64,000 nucleotides of DNA from Pseudodesulfovibrio hydrargyri (lineage in GTDB: Bacteria > Desulfobacterota > Desulfovibrionia > Desulfovibrionales > Desulfovibrionaceae), in assembly GCF_001874525.1 (NCBI RefSeq), contig NZ_LKAQ01000004.1, forward strand, positions 2,382,654 to 2,446,653, in the 5' to 3' direction. A model generated the notes under the pieces. That model was not told where the DNA came from. It worked only from the letters and a program-made list of their open reading frames with translations, and did not search any database. Of this stretch, positions 16,516-29,410 are shown piece after piece. A program made the position numbers and the translations under genes. Within the stretch, counting starts at the first letter, position 1, and the number at the start of each line of letters is the position of its first letter.

Positions 16516-16543
16516 TTGACACCGGGCAAAGGCATATTATTTA
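16516..16543 (+). promoter_or_regulatory. Possible promoter of cbpA-cbpM-clpB
   Basis: A perfect TTGACA (16516-16521) precedes an AT-rich TATTATTTA at suboptimal spacing, about 55-80 bases before the cbpA start. The -10 is weak and no sigma-32 or CIRCE consensus fits, so heat-shock control is not shown by the sequence. Confidence 0.35.
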
Positions 16544-16595
16544 TGGTAAGCGTTGGAAAAATTGAAATCAGTCAGCATCAAGGAAAACGATTCTA

Positions 16596-17576
16596 ATGGA
16601 ATATAGAGACTACTACAAACTTCTCGGAGTGTCCCGCTCCGCCTCCAAGGAAGAGATCGGCAAGGCTTTCAAGAAGCTGGCCCGGAAGTATCACCCCGAT
16701 CTCAACCCGAACGACAAGGATGCGGAGGACAAGTTCAAGGAGATCAACGAGGCCTACGAGGTCCTCAAGGACGAGAAGAAGCGCAAGCTCTATGACCAGT
16801 TCGGCTCCAACTGGGAGCACGGCCAGAACTTCCAGCCGCCGCCGGGCTACGAGAACGTGCACTTCGGCGGAGGCGGCGGCTTCGGTGGAGGCGGCGCGGG
16901 TTTCTCGGACTTCTTCGAGACCATCTTCGGCGGCGGAGGCGGCGGTTTTCGCGGCGGCTTCCAGTCCGGCGGCTTTTCGCAGGGCGACTTCGGCGGCGAC
17001 TATCAGCGGCGTCCGCGTCGCGGCGCGGATTCCGAGGCGTCCTATGAACTGACCCTGGAGGAGGCGTACCGGGGCGGCAAGAAGTCCATCACCCTGCAGG
17101 AGCAGACCAGCGGCCCGGACGGCATCCCGCGCATGACCACCAAGACCCTGGAGGTCACGGTGCCCGCGGGCATCAAGGACGGCCAGAAGATCCGCCTGGC
17201 GGGCCAGGGCAATCCCGGCCTGAACGGCGGGGCCAAGGGCGACCTGTACCTGAAGATCCGGCTCATGCCGCACCATCTGTTCAAGATTTCGGAATCGGAC
17301 GTGATCCTCGACCTGCCCCTGTCCCCCTGGGAGGCGGCGCTCGGCACCACCGCGCGCATTCCCACCCTGGACGGGGCCGTGGAGATGAAGATTCCGCCGG
17401 GCATCGGCTCGGGCAAGAAGCTGCGCGTCAAGGGCCGGGGCCTGGGGGCCGGGGCCAGGAAGGGCGACCAGTTTGTCCGCATCATGATCCAGGTGCCGGA
17501 ACGGCTCTCGGCCGAGGAGCGCGACCTGTTCGAACAATTGCAGAAGGTCTCGGACTTCAAGCCGAGAAATTTCTAG
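16596..17576 (+). CDS. cbpA: DnaJ-class co-chaperone, CbpA type
   Basis: This 326-residue J-domain protein stimulates DnaK ATPase and delivers substrates. The J domain spans residues 4-70 with HPD in [11 protein letters not shown] very Gly-rich G/F region (about 90-150) and two C-terminal beta-sandwich substrate-binding domains follow. The zinc-finger CxxCxGxG repeats of true DnaJ are absent, which makes it a CbpA-type protein. It is followed 10 bases later by a CbpM-like modulator and then ClpB, a complete disaggregation set. GrpE and DnaK lie 9 kb downstream. Confidence 0.92.
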   Translation: MEYRDYYKLLGVSRSASKEEIGKAFKKLARKYHPDLNPNDKDAEDKFKEINEAYEVLKDEKKRKLYDQFGSNWEHGQNFQPPPGYENVHFGGGGGFGGGGAGFSDFFETIFGGGGGGFRGGFQSGGFSQGDFGGDYQRRPRRGADSEASYELTLEEAYRGGKKSITLQEQTSGPDGIPRMTTKTLEVTVPAGIKDGQKIRLAGQGNPGLNGGAKGDLYLKIRLMPHHLFKISESDVILDLPLSPWEAALGTTARIPTLDGAVEMKIPPGIGSGKKLRVKGRGLGAGARKGDQFVRIMIQVPERLSAEERDLFEQLQKVSDFKPRNF

Positions 17577-17586
17577 GGGTACGACA

Positions 17587-17922
17587 ATGACCACGAAGAA
17601 ATTGCAGGAAGTGATCATGCGCATGCCGGGCCTGAACCTGCCCGAGCGCAGCGAATACGTGGCCTGGGCCCAACTGGTCCAGCTGACTTCCATCGAGCCC
17701 GCCGAGATGAGCGAGCTGGTCGACCTCGGCTGGATCAGTCCCAAGCGGACCGGGGCCGAGGAATACCTGTTCCGTCTCAAGGACGTCTACCGCATCCACA
17801 AGCTCATGCGCCTGGTCCACGACCTGGAGGTCTCGGTCTACGGCGGATCCATCATCGTGGACCTGATGGAGAGGATCGAGGAGCTCGAGACCGAGGTCGA
17901 GGAACTCAGGAGACTTGTCTGA
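17587..17922 (+). CDS. cbpM: CbpM-like chaperone modulator (MerR-type fold)
   Basis: This 111-residue protein has the compact helix-turn-helix plus C-terminal coiled coil typical of CbpM/MerR_2 proteins: MSELVDLGWISP, then RLKDVYRIHKLMRL and IEELETEVEELRR. CbpM binds the J domain of its partner and blocks DnaK activation. The position, 10 bases after cbpA and 31 bases before clpB, supports the partner assignment. It could alternatively act as a MerR-like regulator of the operon, but there is no effector domain. Confidence 0.8.
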   Translation: MTTKKLQEVIMRMPGLNLPERSEYVAWAQLVQLTSIEPAEMSELVDLGWISPKRTGAEEYLFRLKDVYRIHKLMRLVHDLEVSVYGGSIIVDLMERIEELETEVEELRRLV

Positions 17923-17953
17923 CCGACTTATTTCATGAGGAGGTAAAAATATA

Positions 17954-20551
<2,598 letters not shown>

Positions 20552-20571
20552 GACGGCCGCAAACGACATTC

Positions 20572-20607
20572 AAGGCCGGTGCCCGGAACAAGGCGCCGGC
20601 CTTTTTT
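20572..20607 (+). terminator. Terminator after clpB
   Basis: A 12-bp stem (AAGGCCGGTGCC / GGCGCCGGCCTT, one G-U pair), an 8-base loop and TTTTTT lie 20 bases past the clpB stop. Confidence 0.9.
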
Positions 20608-20750
20608 GCGTTCTCGCCTGCCTATTCGTCACCTGTTTGAAACCAAACGCGCGGCGCGATAGGCTATGGTCCTCGCCTGGAAGGGGAGCCGTCGGTGCGG
20701 TCTTGCCGGTCGGGAGCGACCCTATGATTCCGTCAAAGAGGAGTGCGACC

Positions 20751-21224
<474 letters not shown>

Positions 21225-21415
21225 TTCCCACCCTCGCGCACCGGACCTTCCTTGTGGGCGGGGAAGAGATAATCCCGGACCCGTCCTTGCCGCCGGTCTC
21301 CGTTGCCCGCTCCCGCCTCGGCCCACAGGCCCGACCTCGACGCCGATCAAGAACATCCTTGACATCAGGCTAGTCTTTCCCGATGGTTGCGCCTTCAACA
21401 ATCGTCGAGGTTCCC

Positions 21416-22570
21416 ATGCCCAATCTGATCCTGTTGGCCCTGCTGGCGTCGTTCCCGCCCTTGTCCACGGATATGTATCTGCCCGCCATCCCCACCCTGC
21501 AGACGCAGTGGAGCATCTCCTATGCCACGGCCAACCTGTCGTTGGTCCTGTTCATGGGCGTGTTCAGCGTCTTTTTGCTCATCCACGGCCCGTTATCCGA
21601 CCGTTTCGGCCGCAAGCCGGTGCTCACCGGCGGGCTGACCCTGTTCATTCTGGCCTCTTTCGGTTGCGCCCTGTCTCCCTCCATCGAGGTGATGATCGCA
21701 TGCCGGTGCCTGCAGGCGGCGGGGGCCGCGGCCGGGGCGTCCCTGGCCCTGGCCCTGTCCAAGGACCTGTACGAAGGAGCCCAGCGGCAGAAGATTCTTG
21801 CCCACATGGGGGTGATCATGGCCCTGGCCCCCATGCTGGCCCCGTCCATCGGCGGACTGATGCTCAAGTTCGCCTCCTGGCGCTGGATATTCATCTTCCA
21901 GGTGGGCCTGGCGTTGATCGGGCTGTACGGGGTGCTGCGTCTCAAGGAGCCCCTCACCGAGTTCACGCGCGGCGGTTTCCTGTCCATGGCCGGCCGGTAC
22001 CGGCTGGTGCTCGGGAACCTGCCGTTCACGGTCCTGGCCAGCGGGTTCGCGCTCATGTCGCTGCCCCATTTCGCCTTCATCGGCGGCTCGGCAGACATGT
22101 ATATCAACGAACTGGGGCTGTCGGAGCAGGCCTTCGGCATCTATTTCGGGGCCAACGCCATCGGCTTCATGCTCGGTTCGTTCATCTGCACCCGGATGGT
22201 CGGCACGTACAAGCCGCTGCACATGCTCTATACCACCTTCGCCTGCCTGTTCGCGTCCACCCTGCTGATGTTCGTGCTCGGCGGGCGCACACCTCTGACC
22301 CTGGCCATCCCCATGTTCTGCATGGCGTTGAGTGTGGGCTTTTCCCGGCCCATCTCCAACTCCATGATCCTGGACCAGGTGGACTCTGACGTGGGCGCGG
22401 CCTCGGGCATCCTGACCTTCGAGATATTCTTTGTCGCGGCCGTGTCCATGCAGCTCATCTCCTGGGACTGGCCCCACAAGCCCTACGTCCTGGGCGTGCT
22501 CGGCGTGTTCGGCACCCTGATCCCGCTGGCGGCCCTGCTGGCCGTCAAGAAGCGGTGCCGGTTCAACTAA
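21416..22570 (+). CDS. Bcr/CflA-type MFS drug efflux transporter
   Basis: This 384-residue inner-membrane protein has about 12 helices. The opening PPLSTDMYLPAIP is typical of the Bcr/CflA drug-resistance group, and GPLSDRFGRKPV is MFS motif A between helices 2 and 3. It probably exports small toxic compounds by proton antiport; the substrate is unknown. GAGG lies 5 bases before Met 21416; an upstream ATG at 21383 adds 11 residues. It converges with the YheT-like gene across a strong bidirectional terminator. Confidence 0.85.
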   Translation: MPNLILLALLASFPPLSTDMYLPAIPTLQTQWSISYATANLSLVLFMGVFSVFLLIHGPLSDRFGRKPVLTGGLTLFILASFGCALSPSIEVMIACRCLQAAGAAAGASLALALSKDLYEGAQRQKILAHMGVIMALAPMLAPSIGGLMLKFASWRWIFIFQVGLALIGLYGVLRLKEPLTEFTRGGFLSMAGRYRLVLGNLPFTVLASGFALMSLPHFAFIGGSADMYINELGLSEQAFGIYFGANAIGFMLGSFICTRMVGTYKPLHMLYTTFACLFASTLLMFVLGGRTPLTLAIPMFCMALSVGFSRPISNSMILDQVDSDVGAASGILTFEIFFVAAVSMQLISWDWPHKPYVLGVLGVFGTLIPLAALLAVKKRCRFN

Positions 22571-22586
22571 CCTCGGTCAGTTCGAA

Positions 22587-22629
22587 ACGGAAAAGGCCCG
22601 TGCGTTCGATACGCACGGGCCTTTTCCGT
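22587..22629. terminator. Bidirectional terminator between MFS and YheT-like genes
   Basis: A perfect 19-bp stem with a 5-base loop (TCGAT) begins ACGGAAAAGG and ends CCTTTTCCGT. Its A- and T-rich ends allow termination on both strands of the convergent pair. Confidence 0.85.
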
Positions 22630-22647
22630 GGGAGTGCCGGAGGCAGA

Positions 22648-23622
22648 TCAAGCCGGAAATTGGTTCAGGAAGGCCTCGGCCCTGCGTTCGGACCAGTAGA
22701 CGTTCTCCTTGTCCTTGGAGACGAAACCCACGTGGCCGCCGTGGACCGGGGTCTCCAGGAACAGGCGCGGGTTGGACATGGCCTCGGCCACCGGGAAGCA
22801 GGTCGGGGTCAGGAACGGATCGTTCTGGGCGTTGACCAGCAGGGCGGGCACGCGCACGGCGCGCAGGAACTGCAGCGAGGAGGCCTTGGCGTAGTAGTCG
22901 GCCGCGTCCGCGAAGCCGCCCATGGGCGCGGTGAAGCGGTCGTCGAATTCTCGCAGGGAGCGGATGCCCTTGAGCTTCGAGGCGTCCACCACGTCCGGGA
23001 AGCGCCCGCCCTTTTCGCGCATCTTGCGGCGCAGGCCGCGCATGAAATATTCGAAATAGATATGGTGCGAGGAGATGACCCGTTCGGCCGCGCCCAGGTC
23101 GCAGGGGGTGGAGAAGGCCACGGCCCCGACTACCTGTTCGGGCACCCGGTCCGGGGCCTCGCCCAGGTACTTGAGGATCTGGTTGCCGCCCATGGAGAAG
23201 CCGATCAGGACCACCCGGCCGTAGCGCCCGGTGGACAGGCAGTGCAGGATGATCTCGTGCAGGTCGCCGGTTTCGCCCGAGTGGTAGCAGCGGGGCAGCC
23301 GGTTGGGCTCCTCGCCGCAGCCGCGCTGGGACCAGCAGGCCGCGTCCCAGCCGTTTTTGGTGGCCATGGCCGCCATGCCGAGCACGTATTTCTTGCGCGA
23401 ATTTCCTTCCAGACCGTGGCTGACGATGACCAGCCGGTCGGTCTCCCCGGTGCGCGAGCGGTGCCAGTCCAGGTCCAGGAAGTCCGAGTCGGCCAGCTCC
23501 ACGCGCTCGGGCTCGGGCGCGGTCAGGGGCGTGAGCCTAAAGAGCGGCGGGTACAGGGTGGCCATGTGGCCCGAGGCGAACGGGAAGGGCGGCCGGTAGT
23601 CGGGAATGGGCAGTACGGGCAT
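22648..23622 (-). CDS. YheT-like alpha/beta hydrolase
   Basis: This 324-residue protein matches the YheT/ABHD1-type hydrolases. The N-terminal pattern PFASGHMATLYPPLFR, then VIVSHGLEGNSR (oxyanion region), the nucleophile elbow IGFSMGGNQILKYL and the late HGGHVGF with the catalytic histidine are all visible. It is likely an esterase on lipid or acyl substrates; the physiological substrate is unknown. Start 23622 is used because the family begins near PDYRPPFPF. No good ribosome-binding site is visible. Divergent from the M29 gene. Confidence 0.85.
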   Translation of the reverse strand: MPVLPIPDYRPPFPFASGHMATLYPPLFRLTPLTAPEPERVELADSDFLDLDWHRSRTGETDRLVIVSHGLEGNSRKKYVLGMAAMATKNGWDAACWSQRGCGEEPNRLPRCYHSGETGDLHEIILHCLSTGRYGRVVLIGFSMGGNQILKYLGEAPDRVPEQVVGAVAFSTPCDLGAAERVISSHHIYFEYFMRGLRRKMREKGGRFPDVVDASKLKGIRSLREFDDRFTAPMGGFADAADYYAKASSLQFLRAVRVPALLVNAQNDPFLTPTCFPVAEAMSNPRLFLETPVHGGHVGFVSKDKENVYWSERRAEAFLNQFPA

Positions 23623-23752
23623 GGGGATGGTGTACGACCGCGCGGCCGTGAAGTAAAGCGGCGTGCGGCCCGGGAAAACGGTTGCCCGGACCGCGCCTGA
23701 TTGGCTACCCTTGGCCACCGTCCGCTGACGGGCGCGAACCAGAGGAGCCCCA

Positions 23753-24958
23753 GTGCCGCTGTACGACCAGACCGACATGGAGAACTACGCCGAGGTCCTG
23801 ACCTGGGCGCTGAACGAATCCAGGGAACGCCCCCTGCGCAACAGCGAGATGGTCCTCCTCCGCTACGACATCCCCGGCCTGGCCCTGGCCGAGGCCCTCT
23901 ATTCGCGGCTCATGGACATGCACCTCATGCCCGTGGCCATGGCCCAGCCCACGCCGTACATGGAGATGGAGCGCTACCTCAATTCCAGCTTCGGCCAGCT
24001 CCTGTTCCAGCAGCCCGGCCTGGCCGAGCTCTACTCCCAGGCCGCCGGGGTGATCAACATCATCGCCCCGGAGGAGCTGACCTACCTTCAGACGGTGGAC
24101 CCGCGCACCATCGCCGAGGCGAGGCGCGCCGACGCGCCCAACCGGCGCATCCTCCAGCGGCGCAGGCTGTCCGGGGTCATGGGCTGGACCACCTGCCTGT
24201 ATCCCACCGAGGCCCTGGCAAAGGGGGCGGGCATGACGTTGGACGAATACGCCCACGCCCTGAAGCGCGCCTGCTGGCTGAACATGCCCGACCCGGTGGC
24301 CGAGTGGCGGCGGCTGAAGCGGGAGGTCGGCGAGGTCTGCGACTGGCTCGACGGCATGTCCATCCGCTCCCTGAAGGTGGAGTCCGAGGACATCGACCTG
24401 ACCGTGGGCATAGGCGACAACCGCCGGTTCGTGGGCGTGAACGGGGCCAACGTCCCGGGCTACGAGATCTACGTGGCCCCGGACGCGCGCAAGGTGGACG
24501 GGACCTACTACGCGGACCAGCCGACCCTGCGCTACGGGCACTTGGTTTCCGGCATGGCCCTGGACTTCTCCGGCGGCATCGCCTCCCGCGCCGAGGCCGA
24601 GATCGGCCAGGTGTTCGTCCAGCAGCAGCTCTATTCGGACGCGGGCGCGCGCCGGGTGGGGGAGTTCTCCCTGACCGACAGGCGGTTCTCCCGCGTGGAC
24701 CGGTTCATGGCCCACACCCTCCTGGACGAGAATTTCGGCGGCGAGCACGGCAACTGCCATCTTGCCCTGGGCGGCTCGGTGCTGGAGAGCTTCACCGGCC
24801 CGTCCGAGATGCTCACCCCGGAGCTGGAATACGAACTCGGCTTCAACTCGTCGGACATGCACTGGGACCTGGTCAACACCCAGCCCAAGCGGGTCACCGC
24901 CCGGCTTGCCGACGGCAGCCCGAAGCTGATCTACGAGAACGGCGGATTCCGACTCTGA
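23753..24958 (+). CDS. M29-family aminopeptidase (thermophilic aminopeptidase type)
   Basis: This 401-residue metallopeptidase should remove N-terminal residues from peptides in the cytoplasm, using two metal ions. Recognisable M29 segments are FSGGIASRAEAEIGQVF with acidic ligand, DRFMAHTLLDENFGGEHGN with His ligands, and LALGGS. The C-terminal segment SDMHWDLVN supplies a further His and Asp. The start is GTG at 23753 with GAGGAG 6 bases before. The length is normal for the family. It is followed by a separate TPR gene. Confidence 0.85.
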   Translation: MPLYDQTDMENYAEVLTWALNESRERPLRNSEMVLLRYDIPGLALAEALYSRLMDMHLMPVAMAQPTPYMEMERYLNSSFGQLLFQQPGLAELYSQAAGVINIIAPEELTYLQTVDPRTIAEARRADAPNRRILQRRRLSGVMGWTTCLYPTEALAKGAGMTLDEYAHALKRACWLNMPDPVAEWRRLKREVGEVCDWLDGMSIRSLKVESEDIDLTVGIGDNRRFVGVNGANVPGYEIYVAPDARKVDGTYYADQPTLRYGHLVSGMALDFSGGIASRAEAEIGQVFVQQQLYSDAGARRVGEFSLTDRRFSRVDRFMAHTLLDENFGGEHGNCHLALGGSVLESFTGPSEMLTPELEYELGFNSSDMHWDLVNTQPKRVTARLADGSPKLIYENGGFRL

Positions 24959-25018
24959 GAGCCCGGTTCGCGATCCCCGAAAAATCGCTCGACCGCGTGA
25001 TTTGTCACTATTTTTCTG

Positions 25019-25048
25019 TTGGCTTCGCGGTGCGGACTGTTGTATAGA
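25019..25048 (+). promoter_or_regulatory. Possible sigma-70 promoter of the pseudo-receiver/TPR gene
   Basis: TTGGCT (25019-25024) and TATAGA (25043-25048) are 18 bases apart, just before the ATG at 25064. The leader would be only about 10 bases long. Confidence 0.35.
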
Positions 25049-25063
25049 ACGGCGGGTATAGCC

Positions 25064-26542
25064 ATGAAGAAAAGTCCGAAACACAAGAGTCTTTATCTGG
25101 TCAAGACCGAGCAGGCCGAGTTGCGGGAGCTGGAGGCCAAGCACCGCTCCGAGACCCGGAATCTTTATGTCATCAAGACCGACGAGGAAGTGGCGAACAA
25201 GTATCGCGACGTCATCGTCGATTTCGCCGCCAACAAGGGCGTCTTTCTGCTCGTCACCCGCGACAAGACCTTTATCCAGACCTTCCGCAGCGCCGCGTGC
25301 CAGGCCGTGGGCGTCCCCCACGGAGCCATGTTTTCGGCCCAAGACCTGGCCAGCGCCTCGACCCTGCTCAAGGGCCTCGTGGCCAACGGGGCCAAGCCCT
25401 TCCTCTTCATGGAGTACGTGCTGGACTCGGAACTGACCGTCCCCTACCTGCGCCACGTCAAGCCCATGTACCCGGATATGAAGGTGGTCGTGGTCTCGCG
25501 GGACATCAGCCGCGAGCGACTCTTCCAGTTCTATGAGGACGGTGCGGACTCCTTCCTCAAGAAACCGGCGAGCATCAATTCCGTGATCAAGAAGATCGCC
25601 TTCATGCTCAAGCCCCGCTGCGAGGCGGACGCCCTGGTCTTCGCGGGGCGCGAGCACATCCGGGCCAACCGCTTCGAGGAGGCGTTGGACATGGCCGAGC
25701 AGGTCCTGTCCCGCTGGCCCCGCCACGCGGCCGCCCTGGTCGTGCTGGGGGACGCCCAGAAAGGGTTGGCCAAGCGGGAGGAGGCGTTGAGCGCCTACCA
25801 GCAGGCCGAGTGCCTCTCCCGGGATTACCTTGAGCCGCTGCAGAAGATCGCGACCATGTATTGCGAGGACGACAATCGGGACGAGGCGCTCCAATACCTG
25901 TGCAAGCTCGACGACATATCGCCGCTCAACTGCACCCGCAAGATCCGCATCGCCGAGATGCATTTCGAGCAGGGCGACCCGGCCAGCGCCGAGAAATATT
26001 TCGACCAGGCTATCGACGCGGCCCGCGAGGAGGCCCTGAGCGCGGTGGGCGAGATGTCCCTGGACATCGCCGAGATGGCCGCGCGCTTCGACCCGAAGAT
26101 GGCCGCCAAATACTATCGCCGCAGCCTGGAGCTGGTGAAGAATTCCAAAAACGCCCTGACCATGTCCGTCTACAACCGCCTGGGCATCTCCCTGCGTAAG
26201 CAGGGGCTGTGGAACGAGGCCATCGAGGCCTACGGCGAGGCCGCCAGGCACGCCCCGGAAGACGAGAACATCCAGTACAATATCAGCTTGGCCTACGGCG
26301 AGGGACAGCAATTCCGCGAGGCGGCCGAGCACATGCGCAACGCCCTGGCCATCAACCCGGACCTGTACCGCGGCAATCCCAACCTGGCCTACTCGGTGGG
26401 CTCGACCTTCGCCCGTGGCGACAGGCCCCAGGAAGCCGTGGAAATCCTGACCTATCTCCTGGAAATCTCCCCCGGTTTCAAGGACGGCGAGAAGCTCCTG
26501 CGCGAAGTGACCGCGGCCAGGGGCGGCTCCTACCGTTTTTAG
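25064..26542 (+). CDS. Pseudo-receiver/TPR protein
   Basis: A 492-residue cytoplasmic protein. Residues 60-185 have receiver-domain layout (FLLVTRDKTFIQT, KVVVVSRD, then FLKKPAS with the conserved Lys), but the phospho-acceptor position appears as Glu in FLFMEYVLD instead of Asp. This suggests a receiver that is not phosphorylated in the usual way. Residues 190-480 hold about seven tetratricopeptide repeats, for example ALVVLGDAQKGLAKREEAL and ISLAYGEGQQFREAAEHM. It is probably a protein-protein scaffold. Similar receiver-TPR proteins occur widely in this group of bacteria. Start is at 25064; the ribosome-binding site is weak. Confidence 0.75.
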   Translation: MKKSPKHKSLYLVKTEQAELRELEAKHRSETRNLYVIKTDEEVANKYRDVIVDFAANKGVFLLVTRDKTFIQTFRSAACQAVGVPHGAMFSAQDLASASTLLKGLVANGAKPFLFMEYVLDSELTVPYLRHVKPMYPDMKVVVVSRDISRERLFQFYEDGADSFLKKPASINSVIKKIAFMLKPRCEADALVFAGREHIRANRFEEALDMAEQVLSRWPRHAAALVVLGDAQKGLAKREEALSAYQQAECLSRDYLEPLQKIATMYCEDDNRDEALQYLCKLDDISPLNCTRKIRIAEMHFEQGDPASAEKYFDQAIDAAREEALSAVGEMSLDIAEMAARFDPKMAAKYYRRSLELVKNSKNALTMSVYNRLGISLRKQGLWNEAIEAYGEAARHAPEDENIQYNISLAYGEGQQFREAAEHMRNALAINPDLYRGNPNLAYSVGSTFARGDRPQEAVEILTYLLEISPGFKDGEKLLREVTAARGGSYRF

Positions 26543-26607
26543 TCGCTCCGACTCTCCCGGCCGCATAAGGCGGCCCGTCCTCCGGATTTTTCTTGTCATC
26601 CTGGTTA

Positions 26608-26635
26608 TTGACAACCTTATCCTCATGCTTATTTT
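26608..26635 (+). promoter_or_regulatory. Probable promoter of grpE-dnaK
   Basis: TTGACA (26608-26613), a 16-base spacer and TATTTT (26630-26635) lie about 65 bases before grpE. No CIRCE inverted repeat is present. Confidence 0.5.
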
Positions 26636-26700
26636 CCCCACAGGTCTCGCTTCCGGCGGGCCTTTTCATTACAAAATACGCTTCCCAAGGAATTGATTTC

Positions 26701-27321
26701 ATGGCGAAAAACAACAATGAAGTGCCCATCAACGGTCTGTACGACGACGAGGGGCGGATACTGGATGAACAGGTCGCGGAAGCCCGGGGCGAAGGCGAGG
26801 CCGAATCCGTGGAGGAAGCGGTCGAGGTGTCCCTGAGCAAGGAGGAGCTGGCCGCCCTGTGCAAGGAATCGGTCTGCCCCGAGTGTGACGTGTTCAAGGA
26901 GGCCGAGTCCATCCGGCTGCGCGCCCTGGCCGACTCCGAGAACGTCAAGAAGCGTCTGCTCCGGGAAACCGAGGAATTGAAGAAGTACGCGGGCGAGTCC
27001 ATCCTGGCCGACCTGCTGCCCATCCTCGACAACCTGGACCTGGCCCTGGCCCACACCGGCAACCTGTCCGCCGAGTGCAAGAACTTCGTCGTCGGCGTGG
27101 ACATGACCCGCAAGATATTCCTGGACGCGGTCAAGAACCACGGGCTGGAAGCGGTCCAGGCCGCTGTCGGCACCGAGTTCGATCCCGAGATCCACGAGGC
27201 CGTGGGCACCGTGGAGGAGCCGTCGCTCAAAAGCAACCAGGTCGCCCAGGTGGTCCAGAACGGCTACCGCCTCAAGGGGCGGCTGCTGCGTCCGGCCAAG
27301 GTCATGGTCAACAAGCTGTAG
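26701..27321 (+). CDS. grpE: Nucleotide exchange factor GrpE
   Basis: GrpE releases ADP from DnaK to drive the chaperone cycle. The 206-residue protein has a variable acidic N-terminus, a long helix (about 55-115) and the C-terminal beta domain with FDPEIHEAVGTV and VVQNGYRLKGRLLRPAKVMV. The ATG at 26701 has AAGGA 8 bases upstream; the open frame starts 36 codons earlier but without supporting features. Two Cys pairs (CKESVCPEC) in the N-terminal part are unusual. dnaK follows about 100 bases later. Confidence 0.95.
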   Translation: MAKNNNEVPINGLYDDEGRILDEQVAEARGEGEAESVEEAVEVSLSKEELAALCKESVCPECDVFKEAESIRLRALADSENVKKRLLRETEELKKYAGESILADLLPILDNLDLALAHTGNLSAECKNFVVGVDMTRKIFLDAVKNHGLEAVQAAVGTEFDPEIHEAVGTVEEPSLKSNQVAQVVQNGYRLKGRLLRPAKVMVNKL

Positions 27322-27426
27322 GTTTTTTTGACGCCGCGGCCTTTACAAGGGCCAACGCGTGATTATTGAAGAAAGTAACGAAAATTTACGTCGAATACGA
27401 CTTTCATATCTTAGGAGGACATAAAT

Positions 27427-29340
27427 ATGGGTAAGATCATAGGGATCGACCTTGGAACCACCAACTCCTGCGTCTACGTCATGGAGGGCAAGGACCCGAA
27501 ATGCGTCACCAACCCCGAAGGCGGCCGGACCACCCCGTCCGTGGTGGCCTTCACCGACAAGGAGCGGTTGGTGGGCGACATCGCCAAACGCCAGTCCGTC
27601 ACCAACCCGGAGAAGACCGTCTTCGCCATCAAGCGCCTCATGGGCCGCTCGGCCGACGCCCCCGAGGTCAAGAAGTGGCAGGAGCACTGTCCGTACCAGA
27701 TCGTTGCCGGCAACGGCAATGACGCCTGGGTCGAGATCGACGGCAAGAAGTACTCTCCGCCCGAAGTCTCCGCCATGATCCTGCAGAAGCTGAAGAAGGA
27801 CGCCGAGACCTACCTGGGCGAGCCCGTCACCGAGGCCGTCATCACCGTCCCTGCATACTTCAATGATTCCCAGCGCCAGGCCACCAAGGACGCGGGCAAG
27901 ATCGCCGGTCTCGAGGTCAAGCGCATCATCAACGAGCCCACCGCCGCCTCCCTGGCCTACGGTTTCGACAAGAAGGCCAACGAGAAGATCGCGGTCTTCG
28001 ACCTCGGCGGCGGCACGTTCGATATCTCCATCCTGGAAGTGGGCGACAACGTCGTCGAAGTGCGCGCCACCAACGGCGATACCTTCCTGGGCGGCGAGGA
28101 CTTCGACCACCGGATCATCGAGTACCTGGTGAACGAGTTCAAGAAGGAGAACGGCATCGACCTGTCCAAGGACCGCATGGCCCTGCAGCGCCTGAAAGAG
28201 GCCGCCGAAAAGGCCAAGCACGACCTGTCCTCCTCCATGGAGACCGAGGTCAACCTGCCGTTCATCACCGCCGACCAGAACGGTCCCAAGCACATGATGG
28301 TCAAGATCAGCCGAGGCAAGCTCGAAAAGCTCGTCGAGGACCTGGTCGACCGCACCGTGGAGCCCTGCCGCAAGGCGCTCAAGGACGCCGGCCTGTCCGC
28401 CTCGGACATCGACGAGGTCATCCTTGTCGGCGGCATGACCCGCATGCCCCTGGTCCAGGAGAAGGTGAAGTCCTTCTTCGGCAAGGAGCCCAACCGCTCC
28501 GTGAACCCGGACGAGGTCGTGTCCATGGGCGCGGCCATCCAGGGCGGCATCCTGGCCGGTGACGTCAAGGACGTCCTGCTCCTTGACGTGACCCCGCTGT
28601 CGCTCGGCATCGAAACCATGGGCGGCGTGATGACGCACCTGATCGAGCGCAACACGACCATCCCGACCAAGAAGTCCCAGGTCTTCACCACCGCGGCCGA
28701 CAACCAGCCGTCCGTGTCCATCCGGGTCTTCCAGGGCGAGCGTCCCATGTGCGCGGACAACAAGCTGCTCGGCAACTTCGAGCTGACCGGCATTCCGCCG
28801 GCGCCGCGCGGCGTGCCGCAGATCGAGGTCTCGTTCGACATCGACGCCAACGGCATCGTGCACGTCAACGCCAAGGACCTGGGTACCGGCCGCGAACAGT
28901 CCATCCAGATCACGGCCAGCTCCGGCCTGTCCGACGACGAGATCAACCAGATGGTCAAGGACGCCGAGGCCCACGCCGACGAGGACAAGAAGAAGCAGGC
29001 CCTGATCGAGGCGCGCAACCAGGCCGATACCCTGGTCTACACCTCGGAGAAGTCCCTGCGCGACCTGGGCGACAAGGTCGACCCGACGCTGAAGGCGGAC
29101 ATCGAGGCCAAGATCGAGGAAGTCAAGAAGGCCCTGGAGGCCGACGATGCCGACCAGATCAAGGCCAAGGCGGACGAACTGGCCCAGGCCTCGCACAAGC
29201 TGGCCGAACAGCTCTACGCCCAGCAGAACGCCGAGAGCGCCAATCCCGGCGGAGCGGCGGGCGCGGCCGGTCCCGAAGCCGGTTCCTCGGCCAAGGATGA
29301 CGACGACGTGGTCGACGCCGACTACACCGAAGTCAAGTAG
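27427..29340 (+). CDS. dnaK: Molecular chaperone DnaK (Hsp70)
   Basis: A 637-residue Hsp70. The ATPase domain (1-380) opens with [14 protein letters not shown] and has [17 protein letters not shown] and [10 protein letters not shown]. The linker [15 protein letters not shown] joins it to the substrate-binding domain. The lid and the disordered Gly/Ala-rich tail end in [13 protein letters not shown]. It folds and reactivates proteins with CbpA, GrpE and ClpB, which are also in this window. AGGAGG precedes ATG. A perfect 30-base palindromic terminator follows. Confidence 0.98.
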   Translation: MGKIIGIDLGTTNSCVYVMEGKDPKCVTNPEGGRTTPSVVAFTDKERLVGDIAKRQSVTNPEKTVFAIKRLMGRSADAPEVKKWQEHCPYQIVAGNGNDAWVEIDGKKYSPPEVSAMILQKLKKDAETYLGEPVTEAVITVPAYFNDSQRQATKDAGKIAGLEVKRIINEPTAASLAYGFDKKANEKIAVFDLGGGTFDISILEVGDNVVEVRATNGDTFLGGEDFDHRIIEYLVNEFKKENGIDLSKDRMALQRLKEAAEKAKHDLSSSMETEVNLPFITADQNGPKHMMVKISRGKLEKLVEDLVDRTVEPCRKALKDAGLSASDIDEVILVGGMTRMPLVQEKVKSFFGKEPNRSVNPDEVVSMGAAIQGGILAGDVKDVLLLDVTPLSLGIETMGGVMTHLIERNTTIPTKKSQVFTTAADNQPSVSIRVFQGERPMCADNKLLGNFELTGIPPAPRGVPQIEVSFDIDANGIVHVNAKDLGTGREQSIQITASSGLSDDEINQMVKDAEAHADEDKKKQALIEARNQADTLVYTSEKSLRDLGDKVDPTLKADIEAKIEEVKKALEADDADQIKAKADELAQASHKLAEQLYAQQNAESANPGGAAGAAGPEAGSSAKDDDDVVDADYTEVK

Positions 29341-29360
29341 GCAGTTTCCATACAAGAATG

Positions 29361-29398
29361 AAGGCCGCCGGGGATATCCCCGGCGGCCTTTTCCTTTT
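29361..29398. terminator. Terminator after dnaK
   Basis: A perfect 30-base inverted repeat (29361-29390, arms AAGGCCGCCGGGGAT / ATCCCCGGCGGCCTT) is followed by TTCCTTTT. It separates dnaK from the convergent cheW gene. Confidence 0.9.
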
Positions 29399-29410
29399 GG
29401 GGCCGTGGGC

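Noticed and set aside
23705..26641. A 978-codon open frame antisense to the M29 and TPR genes
   Set aside because: High GC leaves stop codons rare in antisense frames; the residue make-up (runs of Gly, Leu, Val, His, Gln) is typical of a shadow, and both sense genes are recognisable.
26560..26700. Heat-shock CIRCE or sigma-32 control of grpE-dnaK and cbpA-clpB
   Set aside because: No CIRCE inverted repeat and no good sigma-32 match were found; only sigma-70-like hexamers are seen.
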